From contig CM045729.1 in NCBI GenBank assembly GCA_024760905.1, positions 53,183,080 to 53,247,079 of the forward strand: a stretch of DNA of 64,000 nt, read 5' to 3'. The notes under the pieces are model-generated. The model saw only the letters and a list, made by a program, of their open reading frames with translations, did not search any database and was not told the origin of the DNA. Both the position numbers and the translations under genes were made by a program. This DNA is from Plotosus lineatus. Taxonomy: Eukaryota; Chordata; Actinopteri; Siluriformes; Plotosidae. This document shows positions 11,771 to 21,534 of the stretch, piece after piece (within the stretch, counting starts at the first letter, position 1; each line of letters begins with the position of its first letter).

Positions 11771-11840
11771 AGCTTACATGATTGGGATTTCACTACCGTT
11801 TTATGCTATTTATGTGAATTGAGATAAAGTTGACACCAAA

Positions 11841-12425
11841 TACCGTATTTGACGTAATGAGTGCCCTGTTTCAGTCCCCCCCAATGTTTTTGATCTTACG
11901 TCTAATAACCTCCCATATGTACTGGGAGCAAAATTGTGGACCAAACTTACCAATTTTATTCGATCAGTCTCTGTAACGGTAAAATGAGGCGTTCACTGCC
12001 TGTGAGTTTACATGGTATTTCAAGACCCCCTGCCACTGGGGAATGTCTGTAATGTTCATCAGTAACAACACATTTGATTGTTCCGCCGTGCTTTAAAAAT
12101 CAGGAAAATATTTTGCTGTGTTCTCTTGGTAAATGTCCAACAACCGATAAACCATTAGAAACTGCTACAGCAAAATTATCTGATTCTCTGAATGAATGGA
12201 GCGATGAGCCAGATATGGACTTAGCAGAAAGTGATGAGTATTTTTCACCGGATTCTCCTGCTTACTAACTTCATAAATTTAAGCACATTCCTGGCCATGT
12301 GCTTTTGTTTATGTGTGTTGATTGGTTCAATGTGCCACGTGCTATAGTTGACATTGGTGTTGATTGGCTCAATTTTACTTCCGGGAAAATGTTTAAAGGA
12401 ACAGCATTGGGAGAGAAAAGTAAGG

Positions 12426-12465
<40 letters not shown>

Positions 12466-12690
12466 AATTATGCTGTTTTCTGTTCATTTTCAGCTTTCAT
12501 GTAAGTAGTTTGGTTGATACCACAAAATGAAAAAAACTCTTTTATTGTTCTGTTATTATTCATCTTTTCCACCTAGATGACAATAAGCACTTACCATTCC
12601 ATTCCGCTGTTAACATTTTAATAAGCGCCCACCCACTCCAATTTTTAAAGGCCCTGGGCGCTTATCACATCGAATATGGCATACAATATT
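11841..12690 (+). mobile_element. Candidate degraded DNA element with imperfect inverted ends
   Basis: Left ACCGTATTTGACGTAATGAGTGCCC resembles the inverse of the right GGGCGCTTATCACATCGAATATGGCA. A 64-codon frame (12074-12268) with an acidic tail (NEWSDEPDMDLAESDEYF) sits inside. This is typical of transposase-related relics, but I cannot assign the family. Confidence 0.45.
12427..12458. repeat. (CT)n microsatellite
   Basis: Pure CT run inside the candidate element. Confidence 0.95.
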
Positions 12691-13305
12691 ACAAAATTAA
12701 CATCAGTTTTCAAAGCAAGGACCTCAAACATGCTATTATCCTTATTGGTTTTGATTATCAACTGAAGCTCTGACTGGATATGCTTCCTGTTAGGATACCT
12801 GGGGAAATTCTGCTTGTAGAGCCATAAAACATAAGATAATGAACAGTGACAATGTTGACAATGGTAATCTAATTTGAAACCATATGCTGGTGTTCAATTG
12901 GTACATTTTCCCTGTTAAAAATATCTCTTCCTGGATTTAAATGAGCAAAGAGGCAAGAGTCTTTGTTTTGGCTAATTACTGCAGTGGGCAATACATTTAA
13001 GCAAAATCTTAGAAACTTCATTAATGTAGTGAGAATGCTTGGTGAAGTGGAAAAATGAAAATAATTGCTGTAGAACTCATGGGTCGTGGTGTAAAGGTTA
13101 ACCTATGAGCTTTTCGACATACAGTGTGACTAGGACTCAGAGAACTGGGACTGAACAAATATATATTCATAAGAAAACAACTTGGTATAATCACCGTAAA
13201 ATGCTTCAGTTTGTTCTTGTATGTTCAGTTGAACCGGACTATTAGTGACACTCACAGTCTCATAGAGTTCTTAACAGATATTTATATAGGGTGGGTTGCC
13301 AGGTC
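12691..13305. other. Intergenic, nothing recognisable
   Basis: No exon, RNA gene or element ends seen. Confidence 0.5.
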
Positions 13306-13412
13306 TTTCAAAAGCTCACATACCACCTGGTATTGCTAGGCAGTCCCCCATCAAAGTACTAACCAGGGCCAAACCTGTTTAGCTTCTGAGCTCAGACATT
13401 CGCAGAATAAAC
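13306..13412 (-). pseudogene. 5S rRNA-derived fragment (5S pseudogene or SINE3 head)
   Basis: The minus strand reads CAGAAGCTAAACAGG, CCTGGTTAGTACTTTGATGG and CTGCCTAGCAATACCAGGTG in order. These are the internal control region and 3' half of 5S rRNA with scattered changes. The first ~20 nt of 5S are missing or degraded. It may be a lone pseudogene or the head of a 5S-derived SINE; no SINE body was recognised. Confidence 0.75.
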
Positions 13413-14800
13413 GCAGGGAATTCAGATTACATGATGTGCTAAATCCAGATATGAAAACTTTGGGATGTGCTAAAGAACTTCTTCAGTGGCTCAACTGTTC
13501 CATCCTCAACACAAGATCTCTGTGAATACATGCTGTAAACAAAGGTAAAGGTGGTGAAACAAAATAATAGTGTGCAACATTTTTATAAGGACAGTATCAG
13601 TTTGTGCCTTTTAACCATGGAGGTCACTGTTATATGTCTTAAAGCTTGTACTTTTTTACTCATCAGCCTGACATCAGATTTTTATTGACCCCCCCCCCAA
13701 ACAATAATTAAGAAAAGTAAGTTTTTAACTAAACTCTTTGGGGGCCCCTCCCCTGCAGAGTTTGAACATTTCTCCCAACTGCCGACTCAGTGGATTCCAG
13801 CTAATCAGCTAATTATCAAGCTCTTCATGAGTCGGATGGCACTGAGGAAAACTTAAGAACCCAGCAGGGAAATGTGTCCTTCACAATGGATTTTGGAATC
13901 ATGTGACTGCAGCACCAAATCCATTTTTTAGGTGACTTGATGTAAGGGTTTATCATTTGAATTGCATTGTTACCAAAATTCTTTAGGTTATGTTAAACTT
14001 TTTATTGTGTAACTGAAGTTTTGAGACCAAGACAGTGGCTACTGTTCTTATATCTGAGCATCATTTATTTCCTTTGGACAACTACTTTTGATCATATTCA
14101 AATCAATGTATTAATTAAATGTCTGGCATTATGGACAGGATTAGTTATTTTAGAATAGTTTTTCCCCCCAAATTTATCTAACAGACACTGTTCAACAATA
14201 TTGTTCTGGGATTAATATAAAGATGCACTAATTTTGCATTCTGCTGGTGGTGCAAATATTTCTGCTCCAAAGATCCATCTTTGATCATAAACACCAGGTA
14301 CTGTCAGTGTCATGTCTCACATGTTTCTACATGGGTCCTCCCAGTTTCTCATACCATAAGAGAATGTTTTATATTGCCCTTGTCTGTGAGAGTGTCTGAT
14401 GTATTGTGCGAGATGCATCCTATCCAGGGTATTTTTCTATTTTGTCTACCAGTGAGAGAGACTCCACATCAGTTGCATCCAAGATAAATTAGTTACAGAA
14501 TTGGAATGAGCCCAAATTTTGCATTTTCACTATGAAGGGCCTCTTGAGTATTGGCTGATACATGATAACTGATCTCATGCTGTTATCATCAAAGTTAATG
14601 GGTAAACCTGGGTTTACACTATGACCACAATGTTCACGAGCTCAACAATTGGAGTGGGGGTGGGATCAAATCACACTGATCTTGAGGAAACTTTTGGTGG
14701 AATCATGATGATTGTGTCAAAATTATTAAAGGTTAATGGGTTTGCCACAATTAGTATGATTTGACACTAGTTGTGATAGAACGTGGGAATCATAGACGAG
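13413..14800. other. Intergenic, nothing recognisable
   Basis: No supported gene. A C run at 13689-13698 and small ORFs without codon or homology support. Confidence 0.5.
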
Positions 14801-14811
14801 CTTAACAGATC

Positions 14812-15149
14812 ATCATTTTCTGTAAACGCTTAATCCTAATTAGGGTCCCGGGGAGGCTGGCGCCTATCCTAGCTGACTCCAGGCGAGGGTATAGTACAGC
14901 CTGGACAGCTTGCCAGGCCATTGCAGGGCGGAAACACGCTGATGGCTTCGCAGCGACTCTTGTCGAAAGTCAGCAATGTTGGTTCTTTTACATGCCTCAC
15001 ACCATAGACAGTGAAAGACATGGCCAACCCTTGATAACCCAGTTAGCTGCACTGGGGAGACAGTGATAACCTTGTGGAGAGTGGGACTCGAACCACCAAC
15101 CTTTGGATCAGCGATCCAGCGCCCTATACCACTAGGCCACCACTACCCC
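14812..15149 (-). mobile_element. Chimeric SINE: SINE-A head joined to SINE-B tail
   Basis: Read on the minus strand, it begins with the tRNA-like head of SINE-A (B box GGTTCGAGTCC near 15090) and its body down to GCCATCAGCGTGTTTCC. It then switches at about 14930 to the SINE-B tail (CTGTCCAGGC..ATTAGGATTAAGCG). CTTAACAGATC (14801-14811) and CTTAATAGATC (15150-15160) flank the whole as one TSD with a single mismatch. Confidence 0.7.
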
Positions 15150-15160
15150 CTTAATAGATC

Positions 15161-16110
15161 TTAACAGTGTAAAATACACTGATGCGCCTTGATGAACTTT
15201 TCACGTTTCATCTCTTGGATGCACCCTGCTTTCGTTTTACATCCCAATCGTACTCCAAGCTTGGGCATAGATCATAGAGCCTCATGGTTTTTTGAATTGT
15301 GAAGATCATGGACATCGTGCCTCAAATGTAAACCCAGCAGAAGTAAACTTCGGAGTAAACTCTTTATGTTCATGTTTTGCAAAATCTTAGTGGCACAAAG
15401 GCAGTAATCTTCAAAATATGTTGTATCCTTGTTAGTGTCTGTGGTTTGTGTTGCATTAGTAAAAGTTTTACCTGCCTGTTGGGGTGTACAGGTCTATCCT
15501 GCCCTCACTCGGTCGACTGAGAGGGGTACCAGCCTCACCGCAATGCTAATTATGAAAAAGCAGCTTAAAAAAGTAATGTATACTGTATATTTTACAGCAT
15601 TGAATGCATCGGTGGCTCAATATAGAAAAGGAAAAAAATGTACTCTAAATGCTCAGGAAAAAAGTAAAATATAGATTTTTATGGACCCCAGGAAAATGTA
15701 ACTTTATATAATTTTAAATGTAAAACATAATTTATGTTTGTCCACAAGAGTATGAAATTTTGAACGTTTTGATATGTAACTTTTATCTGGACTGATTTTC
15801 AGTACTTTTTTTCGACATGAAAGTTGTATTATAATAATAACTAAACACAATTTTGAGGGCTTCAAGGCATTTAAGGCAATGGTACAATTCAGTCTCCCCT
15901 TTTTAAGTTTTATCTTAAAGCTTAGGGTTCTTTAGATTCCTTTGAGCAATTTGCTGACATGCCAGTGCCGTGTTAGCAAGAAGGGTTCTGGGTTTATAAA
16001 TGGCAGATGACCAGTGCTTTTTAGAGTGGAGATCGCATTTGTTCCTCGTGCCTGTGTGGGCCTATTCTCAGCACTCTGGTTTACTCCCATAGTCCAAAGA
16101 CATGCACATT
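15161..16110. other. Intergenic, nothing recognisable
   Basis: The ORF at 15429-15674 has no recognisable domain and no supporting context. Confidence 0.5.
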
Positions 16111-16118
16111 AGATCATT

Positions 16119-16461
16119 CATTCATTTTCTTCACTGCTTAATCATAATTAGGGTTACAGGGAGGCCGGCACCCATCTCAGACTCTGGGTGAGGGTGGGGT
16201 ACACTCTGGACAGCTCACCAGGCCAGCACTCACGCAACCATTCATACTCCCACTCACACACAGGGCCAATTTGGAACAGCCAATTAACCTACTGTGCAGG
16301 TTTTTGGACTGTGGGAGGAAACCAGAGTACCCAGAGGAAACCCACACAAGCATGAGGGGAACATGAAAACTCCACACAGAAACGCCCAAGCTGGGAATCG
16401 AACCCAAGACTTCCTTTTTGTGAGGCAGCCGTGCTAACCACTACACTGCCGTGCTGCCCTC
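16119..16461 (-). mobile_element. tRNA-derived SINE 'SINE-B', full length
   Basis: On the minus strand there is a tRNA-like head (GGGTTCGATTCCCAGC as B box), a body with CAGTCCAAAAACCTGC, and a tail ending GAAAATGAATGAATG. AGATCATT occurs at both flanks (16111-16118 and 16462-16469) as TSD. This is a very common fish repeat type. Confidence 0.8.
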
Positions 16462-16679
16462 AGATCATTTAACAACTCCTAAATTGCCCATAGATGTGAA
16501 CGTGGGGTCAGTTGCTCTGTCTCTTATCTGTTACAGTGAAACTATGAGTGACTAGTGATCATGGTGAAATCACTGAAAGATTCATGAAATTTGTGAAATC
16601 ATTCTTTGGGTTAGTTAAAAAAAAGATATGGATGTGATGACACAAAGCCCCTGCAATCAGTCTGAAACCTTATGCTCAA

Positions 16680-16872
16680 TTTATTCATTCATTTTCTTAA
16701 TTTTAATTAGAGTCACAACAAGGCTGGCATACATCTCAACCGACTCTGGGTGAGGTTAAAGTACACCCTTGAACAGCTGGCCAGGCACTGGCAGGACAAC
16801 ACACACACACACACAAAACCATTCACACTCAGACTTACACCAGGGTGATTTGGAACAGCCAGTTAACCTACT
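16680..16872 (-). mobile_element. SINE-B, tail-side part, split by SINE-A
   Basis: The 3' half of SINE-B in reverse orientation up to AACAGCCAGTTAACCTACT. The remainder continues after the nested SINE-A at 17229-17345. Confidence 0.8.
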
Positions 16873-17228
16873 TTGCATGGTGGCCTGGTTGTAAAGGGCG
16901 CTGGATAGCTGATCCTAGGGTTGGGGGTTTGAGTCCCCCTCTCCACAAGGTTGTCACTGTCCCCCCCCCCCCCCAGTGCAGCTAACTGGGTTATCAAAGG
17001 CCGGGCATGTCTCTCACTGTCTACGGTGAGAGGTTCATGTAAAAGAACCATTACTGACTTTCGTAAAGAGCAGGCTGCATAGCTGTCAGCATGTTTCTGC
17101 CCCTTGCTAAAGGGTTGTGTCAGGAAGGGCATCCGACGTAAAAACTTACGCCAAATCAAACATGCAAATCAGATGTGCCTGTGGTGACACCTGAAAAAGG
17201 AAAAAAGCCAAAAGGAAAAGAAGAAAGA
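16873..17228 (+). mobile_element. tRNA-derived SINE 'SINE-A' nested in SINE-B
   Basis: Head GGTGGCCTGGTTGTAAAGGG..GGGGGTTTGAGTCCC (degraded A and B boxes), body GTTATCAAAGG..GTAAAAGAACCATTACTGAC, and tail AAGGGTTGTGTCAGGAAGGG..GCCAAAAGGAAAAG. AGTTAACCTACT is duplicated exactly at 16861-16872 and 17229-17240, so it inserted into an existing SINE-B. Confidence 0.88.
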
Positions 17229-17345
17229 AGTTAACCTACTGTGCCTGTGTTTGGACTGTGAAAGGAAACTGGTGAACCCAGAGGAAACCCGCACAAGGAG
17301 AACATGCTTATGTAGACTGGAGGTGATACTGCCAGAGATTTCATG
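17229..17345 (-). mobile_element. SINE-B, head-side remainder
   Basis: Continues TTAACCTACTGTGCCTGTG..AGAGGAAACCCGCACAAGG after the nested insertion. The tRNA head itself is lost. Confidence 0.75.
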
Positions 17346-17840
17346 AAATCCCAAAATTAAAGGATTTTTTTTAATTTTAGAACTTCTAAGCGAAACAGTT
17401 TTAATCTCTGCAAAAGTTTCTTAGATGAAGGATTGGTTTTCAATCACCTACAACCCAGGATAGAGGGACTGTTGGAAATTTTTGCAAATTTACTTATTAT
17501 AACAATGGACCATAACACAGAAATGTCATATCCTTATGTAAATAACTACATAGGAGCATGCACAACAAAATGCTAACTCATGTTAACTTTTTACTATGTT
17601 TGGGAATCTTTTCTCCATCATCTCAGATTCTGCGTCATTATTTATGAAAATAATTTTGAACATCTATTTATTTTTGGCTCGATTTATTATAACCTTCCCG
17701 TTACACCGATCTGATAAACACAATTATCTACTATCAGGAATGCAAAGTATAAATATTTCCCACTTGGGTTGAACAATGCAATGGTTTGCATATGACCGTG
17801 GATGCGTGATGTAAGAGATGCTTACAGTGTTACGTAGCTT
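17346..17840. other. Intergenic, nothing recognisable
   Basis: AT-rich sequence upstream of the tlk1 promoter region. Confidence 0.5.
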
Positions 17841-18530
17841 CTCAGCCTTCCTTCCGTCAGTGGAGTATGTGTGTGGGGTTTATGCACGTGAACATCGCCA
17901 TAGTGTCTCATCGCTGCACACGGGTGACTAGTGACGCTTGTGATTTTCACCTCATTCTCTCCACCAGACGCAGTGCAGAGCCGCGTGAAGGTTTGTGTCC
18001 GATTTTCCCCCCCTCCTCAATAAAATATATATAATAAACAAACAACAAAAAAAATGCAAGACACGTGAATGCACGCACTGGGAATTGATTTCGTAAATGC
18101 ATGCATTAGGAGTGTTTTGTAGGAAAGGGTTGTGATTGTTGTCGACCATTTTTGTTTGCTTTGTCGTTCCCAAAAGTAGCTTTGATGAGTGTCCAAAGTA
18201 AGTGGAAGTGCTGGAAGTTTGGAGGAGGGGACGCCATCTTGGTCCCGGCTCTCCACGTCCCCAACACCACGGCTGCTTTCTCGGCAACACGGCGCGACTC
18301 CGCTTGAGGCTTAGCAAGGTATCGTGCACATATTTCTTTCTTTTATGTCCGGGCTTTCGCTTTTAGGCGGTGTTTTGTTTGTGCGAGCTTCCTGCGATTT
18401 AAAATCCCGTTCTGAATCGAGTTGTGCCGAGACCGTTGGTCGGTCGGTCGGTCGGCGCTCGCTGGGTTTATCAGCGCTGGCTAGCCTGTTAGCATGCTAG
18501 CATGCTACTGTAGTACAGTGTGGGGAGCTA
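17841..18530 (+). promoter_or_regulatory. tlk1: CpG-rich putative tlk1 promoter and first-exon region
   Basis: CpG dinucleotides are clearly denser here than in the flanks (for example around 17880-18000, 18230-18310 and 18410-18480), and the stretch surrounds the tlk1 first exon. A (GGTC)n run follows at about 18437-18455. No TATA box is obvious. The transcription start cannot be placed from sequence alone. Confidence 0.55.
18185..18318 (+). CDS. tlk1: tlk1 first exon with degenerate N-terminal extension and two candidate donors
   Basis: ATG 18185 starts MSVQS, the known beginning of vertebrate TLK1. A +1 frame change follows at about 18200. From 18201 the shifted frame reads SGSAGSLEEGTPSWSRLS and TSPTP, clearly the TLK1 extension, and then meets TAG at 18312-18314 just before the donor CAAG|gtatcg (18319). 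In the ATG frame the ORF ends at TGA 18305-18307. A second donor, AAA|GTAAGT at 18198, would end the coding exon at 18197 in phase 1. Joined to the exon at 33153 it gives MSVQS-AMDEL without a stop. If the long donor is used, translation must start at ATG 33158. An assembly error remains possible. Confidence 0.6.
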
Positions 18531-20719
18531 TAAGGTGTCTGTGCTCGCTGTGAAGTAAAACCCATCAACCAACTAGCTCAGGGGGGGGATCAACGCGGTT
18601 TAACTGCCAGTCTTTTTATTGAGCTGAACGTTTGCATTTGGACAGAAATAGAGTCGAGAATAGAAGATTTTGTGTGTAGTTTTAGAACAAGTCTGAGTTG
18701 ATAACACTGAGATATCGCCGAGAGTTTGTTCAGCAAGAATGTGCTAGCAAAGATGTCTGATTTTGTATACAGTACTGTATGTGTGTGTGAGTGTGAGTGA
18801 GGTCAGCTCTTTTGACATCATGGAGGACCTGAGCTTGTTTTGGTGAAGACTTTCCCTCCCATGTCTCTGGTGTAACTTTTACCTCACAATGAAATGATCA
18901 TCCTCAGTGGTAACCGGCTCGTCTCTCTCTTGGCTGGGAGTTCAGATGAACGCTTTTTATTTATATTCATATTCCCTGCATGTACAATTCATCTCATGGA
19001 GACGAGCAGGGTGTTGTTGCTTTGCACAAATTGCTCACCAAGCCAAGCGTCGGTGTTGATCCTGATGAGCTCTGCACTCGTCGCTCCAAGTGTCAGTGTA
19101 TAATCACACTTGTTGTTTTGCTAGTCAGGACTTTCAACTTCTGCCATTTTGACCCGAGTGTGTTACTCTTGCAATAAAATCTATTGATTTGGAACAAGAG
19201 TTTGCAATAAATGACCTTTTTAACACACTGATGTGACCATCATTACACACACCATAGTAATCTGAAACACACTGTGCCCTCAACCTTCTCTCAAGAGCTG
19301 GAATATACACTTCAATCCTCTTTCTCTCTCTTTTGAAGAAGCGTCCTAGTGAGTTGGGTTCAGTTTACAGGGATGTTGAAAGGATTTCATCTCCTACTTT
19401 TCCTCACACTTGTTAGCTGATTAGCAAAGCTGACAACAATACTGAACCTTGATTGTTATGGGATATTTCATCTTAATGAGTTTCCCCCCCCCACACTGTA
19501 GAAATTATCAAAGTTCTCAGCTCACCTGTTTCATAGAACTGACCTTTAATTTGTTGCTAAATGTTGTGCGAAGCCATGAGAGGTTGGTATATTTAATTTT
19601 AAAAGTACGAGTGTGTCATAAACAGGTGGACACCCCGCTCTGCTGAAGTGCATTGAGAGCTAAAATGACATCCACTGCATTCTAAGGGTTCAACCGCTTC
19701 TCTGTGCAGGGGCTTCAAATTGTTGCCTGTGTGTGTGTGTGTGTGCGCGCGCGCGCGCATGTGTGTGTGTGTGCGCGCGCGCGCACTGAAAACCTATGCA
19801 GAATGTCAAGGAAATGATGCCTCCTAACCAGATGGGGTGGGGGGAATTACTATTCCTGTACTCCACTCTTCACCTACTGTGGGTTGCACTTTTTTTCCTC
19901 TTCAGTCTTATTTAGGAAAGCACTAAATTGCAAGTGATCAACCCTTATGGATCTTTCCACACTTGTCTGTTTCTATTAGCATTTTGTTCAATATATATTT
20001 TTCTGCACCTCATAACTTTCTCCTAATCACTGATTGTTTTAAGAGGTGATTGAATAATTCATCACTCTTGAAGCATGTTCTGCGTGCTGCATTGTTCCAC
20101 TGTGAGCAAGCTCACCACCTTCTCCACTATTTCGTACCATTTATTTCTGCTTCCAACTCTGTGTGCCATCTTCAACCTGTTTGTCCTCCAGCTGATAACA
20201 TGGCTGATCTTTGCACTGCCATTTTGTGTCAGGCTCAGTGTGTTTGGGGCGTCCATGTTGGCTCCTCACACTCCAGAGAGTGTGTGGGCTAAGGGTGGAT
20301 TAAAGGAGCGCTGCCAGCCACATACTGTAGTGGCAGTTCGAGCAGAGCAGAGTTATGGAGATGAGTCTGAGCTCAGCGGTCCTGCCTTTTCCATCTCTCA
20401 TAACAAGTAGATAAATAATTTAGTTAATCAGGTTAAGGCCTGATTTTTGTTAAGGTGGGTTTTTTCACCCTCTTCTCCAGAAATCCAGCAATATCGAAAC
20501 TCGGGTCAATTTGCTGTGATGCTACCACCTGATTTTATAACTTCTTACATCATTAAATTTACTATTAGCAGGGAAGTTCTCCATAGATGCTAATGTTGTG
20601 AGGCAGTCATTCTGGTACCTGAAAATATACACTTGTGCATAGTAACACATATTTAGAAATCTATGAGTTGATAGATTAATTTTTTCTAACACCAGAACAT
20701 TTATTAGCATAAAATAATA
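18319..20719. other. tlk1 intron 1, first part
   Basis: No exon seen. Contains GCTAGCATGC-type short palindromes near 18490 and a (GT)/(GC) run at 19727-19787. The ORFs around 18894-20410 have no recognisable domain. Confidence 0.5.
19727..19787. repeat. (TG)n(CG)n microsatellite
   Basis: Alternating purine-pyrimidine tract mixing TG and CG repeats, a potential Z-DNA former. Confidence 0.9.
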
Positions 20720-21209
20720 CAGAGATCCTCACTTTCCACGGTTAATGGGGACCGAGACCCCCTTGCAACTGCCGATTTTTGAGAAGTAGGATCGACCCCC
20801 CCCACCCACTGACACATACGTACATGTATATTTGTATATGATATCAATAAATACATATTTAACAATATAAGTGCTTATAACAAATAACAATTAAAAATAA
20901 TGCATAGTATGTAAATAAAATATAAATACAGACGCACTCACGCACACATTCAGATGCACACCTCACATAAAAATGTAAATAGTTTTGTTGAGGTGTTTTG
21001 GGTTGGGTTTTTTGTTTTTGTTTTTTGAGTTTGTTTGTTTTTTGTTTTTGTTTTTTGCATAATTGGCCTTGTTTTACAGCATTTTCCTTACATTTTCCCT
21101 CATTTTTCATTAATTTCCTTATTTTTTATATTTAGATGAATATTTTTGAAAAACCCGTGATGCACTTGAAGCCACAGAAACTGAAGCACGAAGTAGCAAG
21201 AAATCACTG
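20720..21209 (-). mobile_element. TigA MITE, intact 490-bp copy
   Basis: CAGAGATCCTCACTTTCCACGG at the left and GAAGCACGAAGTAGCAAGAAATCACTG at the right, with TA on both flanks (20718-20719, 21210-21211). Best uninterrupted copy for defining the family. Confidence 0.8.
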
Positions 21210-21481
21210 TATTTTGTCTATCTCTGTACAGCCAAGACAGTGATTCAGAAACTCATCAAAATGCTCCTCAAATTCATCACATGCATGCTTATTTTTTTGC
21301 CTTACTAAAGAAATTTAAATCTTATCCATATTATACAAACTGTTGAGACACTGTACATGAAACATGAGCAGTTTACATCCTGTAGCTTTAGTAAGCAGCA
21401 CCCGAAAGAAATAATAAGTTATTATATTTTATGGCAGAGACATACTAATAAAGTGCCACATTGCTTTCATGACCTCATGGA

Positions 21482-21503
21482 GTGTGTGTGTGTGTATGTG
21501 TGT

Positions 21504-21533
<30 letters not shown>
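21482..21533. repeat. (GT)n microsatellite
   Basis: GT run with a few TATG interruptions. Confidence 0.95.

Positions 21534-21534
<1 letters not shown>

Noticed and set aside
16880..16950. tRNA gene, suggested by GGTTTGAGTCCC/GGTTCGAGTCC boxes (also near 15090, 30590, 39280, 46320)
   Set aside because: These are SINE-A heads: followed by a shared SINE body, flanked by TSDs and not foldable as a complete tRNA by eye.
17952..18329. Minus-strand 125-codon ORF over the tlk1 first exon
   Set aside because: Antisense shadow of the CpG-rich exon 1. The + strand shows clear TLK1 similarity instead.
20050..20410. Overlapping ORFs around 20.05-20.41 kb in tlk1 intron 1
   Set aside because: Several frames on both strands, no recognisable domain and no matching splice sites. 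Not supported as an exon.
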